A stretch of DNA of 64,000 nucleotides from Telluria aromaticivorans (GCF_013003915.1 NZ_JABAIV010000001.1:992001-1056000); one strand, 5' to 3'. Positions 42,255-52,060 are shown, counted from the stretch's first letter. The notes: generated by a model not told the origin, from the sequence alone. Made by a program: numbers and translations.

Positions 42255-43512
42255 TTCGCTGCAGCGTCGCATCGTCGTCGCCTTCCTGTTGTTCGGCATC
42301 GGCGCATCGAGCTTTTTCGCGGTCGTTGCCGCGCTGGCGGTGGAAGGCATCGAAGTGCAGCTGGTGGACAAGCGCCTGGAAGCAGCCGTGGCCTGGGCCG
42401 CGCCGCGCCAGACCGCCGGCCTCGACGTCGACATGCCGGCCGGACTGCGCTTCCACCGCAACGGGACGATCCCCGCGCCGCTGCGCGGGCTCCCGGACGG
42501 CGTGCACAAGGTCGATGTCGGCGACACCCGCCTGCACGTGCTGGCCGGCCACAATGGTGACGATCAGCGCGACCGCTGGGTACTGGTCGACCACGAGAGC
42601 GACTACGACAAGATCGAAGTGGTGGTGTACTCGATGTTCGCGGTCGCCTTCATCGGTTTCATGCTGCTGGCTACCCTGCTGGGACGATTCCTGGGAACGC
42701 GCGTGGTCACGCCGATCCGCGAGCTGGCGCAATCGGTCCGCAACGAGACCGTGCCGACTGCCCTTACGGGACGCAAGGACGAGCTGGGGGTGCTGGCGCG
42801 GGCCCTGGAGGCCCACACCACCGAGCTGCGCGCCTTCCTCGACCGCGAGCGCTATTTCACCGGCGACGTCAGCCACGAGCTGCGCAGCCCCCTCACCGTC
42901 ATCATGGGCGCGTCGGAGATTCTGATGCAGCAAGCCGACTCTCCGATCATGCGTGCGCCCGCCGAACGCATCTACCGCGCCGCGCGCGAAGCGGCGGAAT
43001 GCGTGACGGTGCTGCTCCTGCTGGCGCGCGCACCGGAACTCGGCGCCCAGCCGCCGGTGGCGGTCGACGAAATCGCCGAAGACGAAGTGGAAAAATACCG
43101 CCCGCTGGTGGCCGGCAAGCCGGTAAGCATGCGCTTCGTCGACGGCCCGCCCTTGTCCGTGCGCGCGCCGCGCGAGCTGTGCGCCGCGGCGATCGGCAAC
43201 CTGGTGCGCAATGCCTGCCAGTACACCGACCAGGGAGAAGTCCGGGTCGTGCTCCTGCCCGGGCAGGTCGTGGTCGAAGACACCGGTCCCGGCCTGCCGC
43301 CCGCCGTGGTCGCGACGCTCGGCCTTGGCAGCGGCAGCCCGTCCATCGGCTCGGCCGGCACCGGCCTTGGCCTGGCATTGGCGCGCCGTATCTGCGACTT
43401 TTTGGGCGCCGGCTTCGCCTATGCGCCGCGCGAAGGAGGCGGCAGCCGCTTCACGATCACCTTCGCGGCCGCCGACTCGCGGCCCATTCACGCAGGCTTA
43501 ACACCCGGCTGA
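42241..43512 (+). CDS. Sensor histidine kinase (PmrB-like)
   Basis: A 423-residue kinase. TM1 is near residues 12-34 (VVAFLLFGIGASSFFAVVAAL), a small periplasmic domain of about 90 residues follows, and TM2 is near 130-150 (SMFAVAFIGFMLLATLLGRFL). HAMP, then HisKA with H212 (GDVSHELRSPLTVI), then HATPase (IGNLVRNACQYT, VVEDTGPGLPP, GTGLGLALARRI). The phosphoacceptor and nucleotide motifs are intact. It lies in the four-gene run regulator-kinase-eptA-PAP2. Confidence 0.92.
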   Translation: MKSADSLQRRIVVAFLLFGIGASSFFAVVAALAVEGIEVQLVDKRLEAAVAWAAPRQTAGLDVDMPAGLRFHRNGTIPAPLRGLPDGVHKVDVGDTRLHVLAGHNGDDQRDRWVLVDHESDYDKIEVVVYSMFAVAFIGFMLLATLLGRFLGTRVVTPIRELAQSVRNETVPTALTGRKDELGVLARALEAHTTELRAFLDRERYFTGDVSHELRSPLTVIMGASEILMQQADSPIMRAPAERIYRAAREAAECVTVLLLLARAPELGAQPPVAVDEIAEDEVEKYRPLVAGKPVSMRFVDGPPLSVRAPRELCAAAIGNLVRNACQYTDQGEVRVVLLPGQVVVEDTGPGLPPAVVATLGLGSGSPSIGSAGTGLGLALARRICDFLGAGFAYAPREGGGSRFTITFAAADSRPIHAGLTPG

Positions 43513-43589
43513 CGGTCGGCTCACGGCACGGACGCTATCGTTCACCGGTAACCCAGCCATTCCGGCTGCGCATCCTGAAGTGAAACGAC

Positions 43590-45212
43590 GTGCCTGCCAT
43601 CCTCTACCGGCGTATCAGCGCCAACCTGCTTGTCCTTGCGGTCGCGCTGCTGCTGGCCTCCGTCGCCAACATCAATTTCTGGTCGGCCTATCTCCACGCC
43701 GTCGGCGGGTTGTCCCTCGCGCGCCTGCCGCTCCTGCTGGCCAGCTTCGCGATCGTGGTCCTGCTGTTCCACGGGCTGCTCACGCTGGCGAGCTTCCGCT
43801 TCGTCGCCAAGCCGGCGCTGGTCGTGCTCCTGCTTACCGCTTCGGCGTCGGCCTGGTTCATCAACGAATACGGCATCGTGATCGACAAGGCGATCGTCCA
43901 GAGCATCTTTGAAACCGACCCGCGCGAAGCGGGTGAACTGCTGAGCTGGCGCCTGCTGCTCTTCGTCGCGCTGACGGGCGGCCTGCCTTCGCTGCTGGTG
44001 GCCCGTGCGCGCATCGACTACCCGGCCGGCCTGCGCGGCCTTGGGCAGCGCCTCGGCATCGCCACCGGCTCGCTGGCGCTGGCCGCCTTGCTGCTGGTGA
44101 TGCTGTTCAAGACCCTGGCCCCGGTGGTGCGCGAGCATCGCGAGCTGCGCTACCTGCTCACGCCGACCAATGCGGTGCAGGCACTGAACGGCTACCTGCG
44201 CAGCCGCTGGAGCACGCCGGTCCCTCTCGCACCCCTCGGGCGCGATGCGGTCAAGGGCAGCCGCTGGGCGAGCCAGCAGCGCCATACGGTCACCGTCATC
44301 GTGGTCGGTGAAACCGCGCGCGCGGCGAATTTTTCGCTCAACGGCTATGCACGCGAGACCAACCCGCGCCTGAAGCGCGAAGCGGGATTGATCAACTTCG
44401 CCAGGGTGCAGTCATGCGGCACGGCGACCGCGGTGTCGGTGCCCTGCGTCTTCTCTGCGCTCGGACGCGCGCGCTACGACGATGCCAAAGCGAGGAATCA
44501 GGAAGGCCTGCTGGACGTGCTGTCGCATGCCGGCTTCGAGGTGCTCTGGCGCGATAACAACTCGGGCTGCAAGGGCGTGTGCGACCGGGTGGCGTTCACC
44601 GACCTGTCGACCCGCTGCGCCGGTGAAGAGTGTTACGACGAAGGCCTGCTCGACGGCTTGCCGGAGCTGATCCGGCATGCCGACAAGGACCTCGTGGTCG
44701 TCCTGCACCAGAAAGGCAGCCACGGACCCGCCTATGCGAAACGTTACCCCGCCGGCTTCGGGCAATTCGGCCCGGTGTGCAATACCAGCGAGTTCGAACA
44801 ATGCAGCCGCGAGGAGATCGTCTCCGCCTACGACAACACGATCCTCTACACCGATACCTTCCTGGCGAAGACGATCGATTTGCTGCGCGAGGCGGCGCAT
44901 GACGGCGGCGCCGACACGGCCATGCTCTACTTCTCGGACCACGGCGAATCGCTCGGCGAAGGCAATATGTACCTGCATGGCGCGCCTTACATGTTCGCGC
45001 CCCAGGAGCAAACCCATGTGCCGATGATGCTGTGGATGTCGGACGGTTTCACCGACCGCTTCCACATCGACCGCGCCTGCCTGCAGGCGCGCCGCGACCA
45101 GGCGCTGTCGCACGACAACGTGTTCCACTCGGTGCTGGGAATGCTCGATATCGACACCGCCGTGCTGAACCCGAAGCTCGACCTGTTCCATGCCTGCGTA
45201 CGCAAGGGCTGA
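43590..45212 (+). CDS. eptA: Phosphoethanolamine-lipid A transferase
   Basis: Inner-membrane enzyme that transfers phosphoethanolamine from phosphatidylethanolamine to lipid A phosphate, lowering negative charge. Five N-terminal helices (to about residue 175) are followed by the periplasmic alkaline-phosphatase-like domain. Motifs: VIVVGETARAANFSLNGYARETNP, the nucleophile Thr278 in QSCGTATAVSVPC, LHQKGSHGPAYAKRYP and YFSDHGESLGEGNMYLHG. Many cysteines for the family's disulfides are present. Length 540 aa is normal for EptA/MCR enzymes. It starts with GTG at 43590. Activation by the preceding two-component system is likely. Confidence 0.95.
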   Translation: MPAILYRRISANLLVLAVALLLASVANINFWSAYLHAVGGLSLARLPLLLASFAIVVLLFHGLLTLASFRFVAKPALVVLLLTASASAWFINEYGIVIDKAIVQSIFETDPREAGELLSWRLLLFVALTGGLPSLLVARARIDYPAGLRGLGQRLGIATGSLALAALLLVMLFKTLAPVVREHRELRYLLTPTNAVQALNGYLRSRWSTPVPLAPLGRDAVKGSRWASQQRHTVTVIVVGETARAANFSLNGYARETNPRLKREAGLINFARVQSCGTATAVSVPCVFSALGRARYDDAKARNQEGLLDVLSHAGFEVLWRDNNSGCKGVCDRVAFTDLSTRCAGEECYDEGLLDGLPELIRHADKDLVVVLHQKGSHGPAYAKRYPAGFGQFGPVCNTSEFEQCSREEIVSAYDNTILYTDTFLAKTIDLLREAAHDGGADTAMLYFSDHGESLGEGNMYLHGAPYMFAPQEQTHVPMMLWMSDGFTDRFHIDRACLQARRDQALSHDNVFHSVLGMLDIDTAVLNPKLDLFHACVRKG

Positions 45213-45216
45213 GGGC

Positions 45217-46002
45217 ATGCAAGCGCAGCACGAAGCGGCGATCTTGCTGGAGACGGGCGCAGCGATCCGGATCGGCGCGCTGCTCGCCCTTGCGGGCTTG
45301 CTGATATTTGCATTGGGACGCTACACCAACATCGACCTGGTGCTGGCAGACGCGCTGTACGACGCGGCGGCCGGCGCCTTCCCGTGGCGCGACGCGTGGC
45401 TGACCGACATCCTCGGCCACCGTATCCTGAAGACAGCGCTGACCGTGCTGGCGGCGCTGCACATCGCCGCCGCCCTCGGCGACGCGACCTGGCCGCAGGC
45501 CGTGCTGGACCGCCCGCTGGCCAGGCTGCGCCTGCACGTCATCGCGTGGTCCGCGGCCCTGGTGCCGCTTGCCATCAGCCTGCTCAAGCAGGGCAGCAAT
45601 GCGCACTGTCCCTGGGACCTTGCGCGCTACGGCGGCAGCCAGCCCTATGTGCGCCTGTTCGAGGCGCTGCCGGCCGGCGCCCTCCCGGGCCACTGCCTCC
45701 CGGCCGGGCATGCCTCCAGCGCACTCTGGCTGGTTTCGCTGGCGGTGCTGTGGCTGCCGGACCGGGCGCGCAGGGCGTGGCGCGCCGCGGGCGCCGCCAT
45801 CGCGCTCGGCACGGCGGTGGGATGGATGCAGCAGATGCGTGGCGCCCACTTCCTGACCCATACCCTGTGGTCGGTATGGATCGCCTGCGCCATCGTGCTG
45901 GCCCTCGTCATGCTGCTGCAATCGCGACCATGGCCCAGGGGCAGGCCTAACGGTGGTAGACCCCTTCGCGTTCCGGCTGGTACTCGATGGCGTGCACGGT
46001 GA
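45217..46002 (+). CDS. PAP2-family membrane phosphatase
   Basis: A 261-residue integral membrane protein with six hydrophobic segments. PAP2 motifs are KQGSNAHCPWDLARYGG, GHCLPAGHASSALW and MRGAHFLTHTLWS, which hold the catalytic histidines. It starts 4 bp after the eptA stop. In such clusters PAP2 proteins act on lipid A or undecaprenyl phosphates; the exact substrate is not shown here. The last 56 bp overlap the convergent rnk gene, so the C-terminal 18 residues may be a recent read-through. Confidence 0.88.
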   Translation: MQAQHEAAILLETGAAIRIGALLALAGLLIFALGRYTNIDLVLADALYDAAAGAFPWRDAWLTDILGHRILKTALTVLAALHIAAALGDATWPQAVLDRPLARLRLHVIAWSAALVPLAISLLKQGSNAHCPWDLARYGGSQPYVRLFEALPAGALPGHCLPAGHASSALWLVSLAVLWLPDRARRAWRAAGAAIALGTAVGWMQQMRGAHFLTHTLWSVWIACAIVLALVMLLQSRPWPRGRPNGGRPLRVPAGTRWRAR

Positions 46003-46357
46003 CCTCGAACAGGCCGCCGTCCGGGCGTTCCCAGCTCATCGTGTCACCCACCTTCAGGCCGAGCAGCGCGGTGCCGACCGGGGTCAGGATCGACAGCTGC
46101 CCGGCGCCGCCGTTCATGTCTTTCGGATAGGTCAGCGTCATCGTGACCGGCTGCTCCGAGGCTTCGAAAGAAAAGCGCAGGCGCGAATTCATCGTGACGA
46201 CGTCGGGCGGCATCTCCCACGGTTCTGCGAGCCGCGCGCGGCCCAGTTCATCGAGCAGCGCATCGCGCGCCCGCGCCTGCGCGGCAGGCAAGGCATCCAA
46301 CAGGCGATCGAGGCGGTCCATATCCAGCCACGAGACGAGGATAGTCGGTTTCATCAT
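45947..46357 (-). CDS. rnk: Nucleoside diphosphate kinase regulator (Rnk, GreA/B-like)
   Basis: A 136-residue protein. The N-terminal coiled-coil part (DMDRLDRLLDALPAAQARARDALLDELGRARL) and the C-terminal GreA/B-type FKBP-like domain (TMTLTYPKDMNGGAGQLSILTPVGTALLGLKVGDTMSW) match Rnk. Members bind RNA polymerase or affect ndk and polysaccharide expression. Two adjacent ATG codons (46357 and 46354) could serve as start. Its 3' end overlaps the PAP2 gene on the other strand. Confidence 0.92.
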   Translation of the reverse strand: MMKPTILVSWLDMDRLDRLLDALPAAQARARDALLDELGRARLAEPWEMPPDVVTMNSRLRFSFEASEQPVTMTLTYPKDMNGGAGQLSILTPVGTALLGLKVGDTMSWERPDGGLFEVTVHAIEYQPEREGVYHR

Positions 46358-46709
46358 TACTCCAGGGTGTGCCCGCAGCAGGGCGGGCAGGAACGGTGAC
46401 GGCAGACCTGGATGGCCAGCCGGCGTATGGGAAGGAATGGAGGCGGCTCGGGAGGATGGATGTTGCGGGCGGTGTTGCCGCGGTCCTCACCGAGCCCGGG
46501 AGAGCCAGGCGAGGTTGCGCGACGACTGCTGCACCGCTCGGAGTACGGCGGCACAGTCACGCTCGACGGACGCGGCGAAGCCCCTGCCTTGCTGGCAGGC
46601 GCTGGTGCGCGGCGATGTGGAGCGTGGTGGGTTCATGGGGTCTGGGTGGTTCCTTGCATGGCCAGTATAGCCCTTCTGCGGTTTCATGCAGGCCGACCGC
46701 GGCGAACGG
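46358..46709. other. Intergenic region between rnk and the TfoX-like gene
   Basis: About 350 bp without a convincing gene. Short open frames occur on both strands but have no recognisable product. It should hold the rnk promoter; no repeat of family A or B is present. Confidence 0.5.
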
Positions 46710-47057
46710 CTAGCCTGCGGCTCCGCGCCTGGCCTTTGGCGGCTTTTTCGCCTTCGGCGGCGGCATCTGTTCGGCCGTGTCGAGGATCAGCCTGCGCAAG
46801 GCATCTGGGTCGTCGAGCAATTCGTCCGCGATCGGATAATCCTTCGCGCCGGGATACGGCGGCCCCTGCGGCAAGTCAGGTGCGAGGGTCGTCACCGCCT
46901 GGGACGGTTTGATGTAGACGCTGTTATCGCAGACGAAGGCAACCACCTTTTCGTCCAGGTAGAGCGCATATTCGCCGAACAGCTTCTTGTACGTGAGGCG
47001 GCTGCCCAGCCTCGCCGTTTCGGCGACATATTCCACAAAACTCAGGTCGGTCGACAT
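46710..47057 (-). CDS. TfoX/Sxy N-terminal domain protein
   Basis: A 115-residue protein that matches the TfoX N-terminal domain: FVEYVAETARLGSRLTYKKLFGEYALYLDEKVVAFVCDNSVYIKPS. The C terminus is Lys/Ala/Pro-rich. Full-length Sxy has a second domain that is absent here, as in many stand-alone TfoX_N proteins. A role in competence is known for the long form but cannot be claimed for this one. It is divergent from the hybrid kinase gene. Confidence 0.87.
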   Translation of the reverse strand: MSTDLSFVEYVAETARLGSRLTYKKLFGEYALYLDEKVVAFVCDNSVYIKPSQAVTTLAPDLPQGPPYPGAKDYPIADELLDDPDALRRLILDTAEQMPPPKAKKPPKARRGAAG

Positions 47058-47187
47058 ATCTTTTCCTGTTCATTGACGGCATTGTGTGCCCGCGTCCTAC
47101 CATAAAGTGGCATCCAGGAGCGCGCTATGTATCCTGGCAACTGGATACAATGCTTGCTTCGCTTTCTTACGTCGGCAGGATTTTCCC

Positions 47188-49680
47188 ATGGATGCAGGTT
47201 TGACGCACAGCGCCGGTATCGACCGTCTCGCTGTCCTTGATACGTACGGCATCCTCGATACGCCGCCCGAGCGGGCGTTCGACGATGTCGCACTCCTGCT
47301 CAGCCAACTGCTCGATGCGCCGATCGCGGCAGTGAACCTGATTGCGCGAACGCGGCAGTTCTTCAAGGCCGAAATTGGCCTGGGCACGCGGGAAATGCCG
47401 CTCGACGATTCCATTTGCAAATTCGCCCTGCTCCAGCACGACGTGATGGTGGTGCCGGATACACGCCTCGACAGCCGCTTCAGCTGCAATCCCCTGGTCA
47501 CGGGCGCCCCCGGCCTGCGCTTCTATGCGGGTGCCCTGCTCAAGACCGCCGAAGGCGTGCCGCTCGGTACGCTATGCGCACTCGACACGGAGCCGCGTCC
47601 GCACGGACTCACGGCCCAGGAACGCTTCATCCTCGAGACCCTCGCCCAGCAGGTCATGAGCCAGATCGAGCTGCGCAAAGCCCTGCGCGACCAGCGCGAA
47701 TTGCTCATCCGGCAGCAGGGCATCCTGCAGGAGCTCGAGCTGGAACGCGACCAGGGCCAGCGCCTGCTGCACGGCATGGACGAAGGCTTCGTCTTCCTCG
47801 ACCGCGATTTCAGGGTAAGGCAAATCAATGCCGGCGGCCTGAAATTCGAAACCCGTGCCGCCGCCGACATCATCGGGCTCACGCACTGGGAGGCCTGGCC
47901 GGGCTCGGAAGGTTTGCCCATGGCGCAGCACTACCGGCATGCGATGCAGGAGCGGGTGCCGGTCAACTTCGAAGCCCACTATGACTACCCGGACGGCCGC
48001 AGCTACTGGATCGATGTGCGCGCCTATCCGGCAAACGAAGGCCTGGCGGTCTTTTACCGTGACATCACCGAACGCAAGCAAGGCGAAGAAGCGCTGCGCG
48101 CCAGCCAGCACCATGCACTCGAGATCGCGCGGCAGGCGGAGAACGAACGGCGGCGCCTCGATGCGCTGCTGGAAGCGGTGCCGGTCGGAATCATCGTCGC
48201 CGACACAGCGGGCGCAGTCATCCAGGTCAATGCCGAGAACCGGAAGATCTGGGGTAACCATCCTTTTTCTGCAAGTATCGACGCTTACGGCGAATGGAAA
48301 GGCTGGTGGGCCGATGGGTCGACACGCCACGGGCAGCCGCTGCTGCAGCACGACTGGGCCATGAGCCGGGCCCTGGCCGGGGAAGCGGCGCCGCGCCAGA
48401 TCATCGAAGTCCAGACCTTCGATGCGTCGCAACAGCGGCGTATCGTGCTGAACTCGGGCGCGCCGATCCGCAACGAGACCGGGGCGATCATCGGTGCCGT
48501 CGTCGCGCAGATGGACATCACCGACCGCGTCCGGGCAGAAGAAGCCTTGCGGCAGGCGGACCAGCGCAAGGATGAATTCCTCGCGATGCTCGCCCATGAG
48601 CTGCGTAACCCGCTGGCGCCGATCACCTCGGCCGCCGCCATGCTCTCCATTCGCCCGGGCGACGAGCCGACCGTGCGCCGCAGCAGCGCCATCATCGCGC
48701 GCCAGGCGAAACACATGACCGGCCTGATCGACGACCTGCTCGATGTGTCACGGGTCACGCGAGGCAAGGTAGAACTCGACAACCATGTTCTCGACATGAG
48801 GGACGTGATCGCCGACGCAATGGAGCAGGTGCGGCCCCTCATCGAACGGCATGCCCACCACCTCGTGCTGCGCCTGCCGCCGGCGCCGGCGCCCGTGTTC
48901 GGGGACCGCAAGCGGCTGGTGCAAGTCATGACCAACCTGCTGAGCAATGCCGCGAAATACACACCGGACGGTGGCAACATCGAGGTCCTGCTCGAGCCTG
49001 GCCCCGATGCCCTCGCTATCAGGGTGATCGACGACGGCATCGGCATGACTGCCGATCTGACGGCGAGCGCCTTCGAGCTGTTCTCGCAGGGCGCGCGTGG
49101 ACTCGATCGCAGCCAGGGCGGACTGGGTATCGGGCTGGCGCTGGTGAAAAGCCTGCTGCAACTGCACGGCGGACTGGTGACGGTGCACAGTGCGGGGCCC
49201 GGCAAGGGCAGCATGTTCGAGGTCACCCTTCCCCGGCTGGCCGGCGCACCAGGGATAGCCGGCACCGTTCCCGTCTCGCACGCGGAGGAGCAGCCAGGTT
49301 CGCTACGCATTGCGGTAGTGGACGACAACGAGGACGCTGCGGCGATGCTGGCCATGTACCTGGAGTCTTGCGGGCACAAGGTCGCGATCTCTCCATCCGC
49401 ACAGCACGCCCTGGAGCGCCTGCCCGAATTCCGGCCGGACGTCTGCCTGCTCGACATCGGACTGCCTGGAATGAATGGGTTCGAACTCGCCCGCAGCCTG
49501 CGCGCGGATCCGGCCACGGCTGGCGCCACCCTGATCGCCATTACCGGCTACGCCCAGGAGCAGGACAGGCAGGACGCGATCTCGGCCGGTTTCGACGACC
49601 TGTTCGCCAAGCCGGTCGACCTGGACTTCCTCAATGCGTCGCTGACCCGGGCTGCGCGCCGCCGCCCGCTGGCGGCATAG
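47188..49680 (+). CDS. GAF-PAS hybrid sensor histidine kinase/response regulator
   Basis: An 830-residue soluble hybrid kinase with no transmembrane helix. A GAF domain (residues about 15-165, starting RLAVLDTYGILDTPPERAFDDV) is followed by two PAS/PAC units (about 190-305 and 325-450). HisKA has H470 in FLAMLAHELRNPLAPI. HATPase motifs are MTNLLSNAAKYT and QGGLGIGLALVKSLL. A C-terminal receiver (about 707-820) has phosphoacceptor D756 in VCLLDIGLPGMNGFE and a conserved Lys in DDLFAKPVD. The ATG at 47188 fits the family; an in-frame start 34 codons upstream is rejected. No partner regulator is adjacent. Confidence 0.92.
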   Translation: MDAGLTHSAGIDRLAVLDTYGILDTPPERAFDDVALLLSQLLDAPIAAVNLIARTRQFFKAEIGLGTREMPLDDSICKFALLQHDVMVVPDTRLDSRFSCNPLVTGAPGLRFYAGALLKTAEGVPLGTLCALDTEPRPHGLTAQERFILETLAQQVMSQIELRKALRDQRELLIRQQGILQELELERDQGQRLLHGMDEGFVFLDRDFRVRQINAGGLKFETRAAADIIGLTHWEAWPGSEGLPMAQHYRHAMQERVPVNFEAHYDYPDGRSYWIDVRAYPANEGLAVFYRDITERKQGEEALRASQHHALEIARQAENERRRLDALLEAVPVGIIVADTAGAVIQVNAENRKIWGNHPFSASIDAYGEWKGWWADGSTRHGQPLLQHDWAMSRALAGEAAPRQIIEVQTFDASQQRRIVLNSGAPIRNETGAIIGAVVAQMDITDRVRAEEALRQADQRKDEFLAMLAHELRNPLAPITSAAAMLSIRPGDEPTVRRSSAIIARQAKHMTGLIDDLLDVSRVTRGKVELDNHVLDMRDVIADAMEQVRPLIERHAHHLVLRLPPAPAPVFGDRKRLVQVMTNLLSNAAKYTPDGGNIEVLLEPGPDALAIRVIDDGIGMTADLTASAFELFSQGARGLDRSQGGLGIGLALVKSLLQLHGGLVTVHSAGPGKGSMFEVTLPRLAGAPGIAGTVPVSHAEEQPGSLRIAVVDDNEDAAAMLAMYLESCGHKVAISPSAQHALERLPEFRPDVCLLDIGLPGMNGFELARSLRADPATAGATLIAITGYAQEQDRQDAISAGFDDLFAKPVDLDFLNASLTRAARRRPLAA

Positions 49681-49757
49681 CGGGTCCATGACACGAAAGG
49701 CAGCGTGCATCCGCGTGCGGAAACCTGGCATACCGCGCTGTAGCAACGGCAGCCCGG

Positions 49758-50636
49758 TTACACCACCAGGCTCCCGTCGATACAGGTGATCGCCTGCCCG
49801 CCGACCCTGATCGCCGCGTCCGTGATCGACAAGCGCAGCACGCCGGCGCGCCCGACCATCTCGCCCTGGCTGGCCAGGAATTCGCGCCCGAACTCGTCGA
49901 GTTGCTGCGTGTGCCGCAAGTAGGCGGCCACCGCGCCGGTCCCGCTGCCGCACACCGGGTCTTCATTGACGCCATGGGCCGGTGCAAAGGCCCGCACTTC
50001 GATTCCCGCCGCGCTGCCCGCGTCGTGCTTGCCGAAGACGATGACGCCCGTATGTCTGTCCTTGCTGTCCTGCGCCTTCATCCGCTGCAGGTCCGGCTCG
50101 CATGCCAGCACCGCCCGCGCGCTCGTCAACTGGGCAATCACCCAGCGTGCGCCGACGTCGACCAGGTAGGGCGTGACATTCACTTCCAGGTCGGCGCGCA
50201 GGATCGCTTCCAGTTGCGCAGCCTGGCGCGCATCGAGCGCCGTGAAGCTTGGCGCCGGCAGCTCAAATGAAATCCAAGGAGCGCCCTCGTCCGGCTGCTC
50301 CACGGTCAGCATGATCAGCCCGGCCGCACATTGCTGGACCAGCACACCGTCCTTTGCTGCAACCACACCCGCTTCCAGCAGGGCGTGCGCGGTGCCGATG
50401 GTGGGATGCCCGGCAAACGGCAGCTCGGCGCCGGGCGTGAAGATGCGGACCTGGTAATCGGCGCCCCCTGCCGTGACCGGCACCACGAATGTGGTTTCCG
50501 ACAGGTTGGTCCAGCTGGCGATCTGTTGCATCTGGCCGGGGGACAGGCCGGACGCATCCAGCACCACTGCCACCGGGTTGCCCTTGAATGGGACGCTGGT
50601 GAATACGTCGACGGTCTTGAGGGGTAGGTGCGCCAT
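49758..50636 (-). CDS. PhzF-family isomerase-like protein
   Basis: A 292-residue protein of the PhzF/diaminopimelate epimerase fold. The family start VDVFTSVPFKGNPVAVVLDASGLSPGQMQQIAS contains the GNP motif. The catalytic glutamate region is TNLSETTFVV, with further signatures PFAGHPTIGTAHALLE and NEDPVCGSGTGAVAAYL. The ATG at 50636 is chosen because it begins MAHLPLKTVDVF; the open frame continues upstream through gltA sequence and is spurious there. Phenazine genes are absent, so a general metabolic role is likely, substrate unknown. Confidence 0.92.
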   Translation of the reverse strand: MAHLPLKTVDVFTSVPFKGNPVAVVLDASGLSPGQMQQIASWTNLSETTFVVPVTAGGADYQVRIFTPGAELPFAGHPTIGTAHALLEAGVVAAKDGVLVQQCAAGLIMLTVEQPDEGAPWISFELPAPSFTALDARQAAQLEAILRADLEVNVTPYLVDVGARWVIAQLTSARAVLACEPDLQRMKAQDSKDRHTGVIVFGKHDAGSAAGIEVRAFAPAHGVNEDPVCGSGTGAVAAYLRHTQQLDEFGREFLASQGEMVGRAGVLRLSITDAAIRVGGQAITCIDGSLVV

Positions 50637-50713
50637 GATTGTCCAGTGGGAGAATGAGGGGGTGACCATGAGTGTACCGGTACTCCCTTCCATAGCGCCG
50701 CCGGCTCCCCAAT

Positions 50714-50738
50714 AAAAAAGCGGGCCGAAGCCCGCTTT
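50714..50738 (-). terminator. Rho-independent terminator after gltA
   Basis: GCGGGC and GCCCGC around CGAA, flanked by A residues on the left and T residues on the right. Read on the minus strand it gives a stem followed by TTTTTT and lies about 21 bp after the gltA stop codon. Confidence 0.88.
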
Positions 50739-50758
50739 CATGTGAACCGACCAGCAAA

Positions 50759-52060
50759 TTAACGCTTGTCGATCGACGTCACGTCGCGCACCGGCGAACC
50801 GACGAACAGCTGGCGTGGACGGCCGATCTTCTGCTCCGGGTCGGCGATCATTTCGTTCCACTGGGCGATCCAGCCGATGGTGCGGGCCATTGCGAAGATG
50901 CCGGTGAACAGCGAGACCGGGATGCCCAGGGCCGACTGCACGATGCCCGAGTAGAAGTCGACGTTCGGGTACAGCTTGCGCGACACGAAGTATTCGTCTT
51001 CCAGCGCGATGCGTTCCAGTTCCATCGCCAGCTTGAACAGCGGGTCTTCCTGCAGGCCGAGCTCTTCGAGCACTTCGTGGCAGGTTTCGCGCATCAGCTT
51101 GGCGCGCGGGTCGAAGTTCTTGTAGACGCGGTGACCGAAGCCCATCAGCTTGACGCCCGAGTTCTTGTCCTTGACCTTCTCGATGAAGGCTGGGATGTTC
51201 TCGACCGAGCCGATTTCCTTCAGCATGGTCAGTGCCGCTTCGTTGGCGCCGCCGTGGGCAGGGCCCCACAGGCAGGCGATACCGGCAGCGATACAGGCGA
51301 ATGGGTTGGCGCCCGACGAACCGGCCAGGCGGACGGTCGAGGTCGAGGCGTTCTGCTCGTGGTCCGCGTGCAGGATCAGGATGCGGTCGAGGGCGCGCAC
51401 CAGCACGTCGTTGACCTTGTACTCTTCGCACGGGTTGGCGAACATCATGTGCATGAAGTTGGCGCTGTACGACAGGTCGTTGCGTGGGTACATGAACGGC
51501 TGGCCGATCGTGTACTTGTAAGCCATCGCGACCAGGGTCGGCAGCTTGGCGATCAGGCGGATCGCCGAGATTTCGCGCTGCTTCGGATCGTTGATGTCGA
51601 GCGAGTCGTGGTAGAACGAGGCCAGAGCTCCGACAGTGCCGACCAGGACCGACATCGGGTGCGCGTCGCGGCGGAAACCACGGAAGAAGAATTGCATCTG
51701 CTCGTGGACCATCGTGTGCTTGGTCACGGTGTCGCTGAACTTGGCCTTCTGCTCGGCGTTCGGCAGTTCGCCGTTCAGCAGCAGGTAGCAGGTTTCCAGG
51801 AAGTCGCAGTTCTCGGCCAGCTGTTCGATCGGGTAGCCGCGATACAGCAGCTCGCCCTTGTCGCCGTCGATGTAGGTGATGCTCGAGTTACAGGCTGCGG
51901 TCGACATGAAGCCAGGATCGTAGGTGAACTTGCCGGTCTGGCCGTACAGCTTGCGGATGTCGACGACGTCCGGGCCGATCGTGCCCTTGTAGATTGGCAT
52001 GTCGATCGACGGGCTGCCGTCGGAGAACGACAGGGTGGCTTTGGTATCAGAGATATTCAT
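50759..52060 (-). CDS. gltA: Citrate synthase
   Basis: Condenses acetyl-CoA and oxaloacetate at the entry of the TCA cycle. The 433-residue type II enzyme contains [26 protein letters not shown] and [22 protein letters not shown] (catalytic His region), [18 protein letters not shown] and [18 protein letters not shown]. The catalytic triad region (His, His, Asp) is intact as read. An AAGGAAG site precedes the ATG. It lies 66 bp downstream of sdhE in the sdh-gltA cluster and ends at a clear terminator. Confidence 0.98.
   Translation of the reverse strand: MNISDTKATLSFSDGSPSIDMPIYKGTIGPDVVDIRKLYGQTGKFTYDPGFMSTAACNSSITYIDGDKGELLYRGYPIEQLAENCDFLETCYLLLNGELPNAEQKAKFSDTVTKHTMVHEQMQFFFRGFRRDAHPMSVLVGTVGALASFYHDSLDINDPKQREISAIRLIAKLPTLVAMAYKYTIGQPFMYPRNDLSYSANFMHMMFANPCEEYKVNDVLVRALDRILILHADHEQNASTSTVRLAGSSGANPFACIAAGIACLWGPAHGGANEAALTMLKEIGSVENIPAFIEKVKDKNSGVKLMGFGHRVYKNFDPRAKLMRETCHEVLEELGLQEDPLFKLAMELERIALEDEYFVSRKLYPNVDFYSGIVQSALGIPVSLFTGIFAMARTIGWIAQWNEMIADPEQKIGRPRQLFVGSPVRDVTSIDKR

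Noticed and set aside
46487..46687. Small minus-strand frame of 66 codons between rnk and the TfoX-like gene
   Set aside because: No ribosome site, no recognisable motif and composition close to random for this genome.
49758..51431. A long minus-strand frame joining the PhzF gene with upstream sequence
   Set aside because: The upstream part is out-of-frame gltA sequence; the conserved PhzF start is at 50636 and a terminator lies between.
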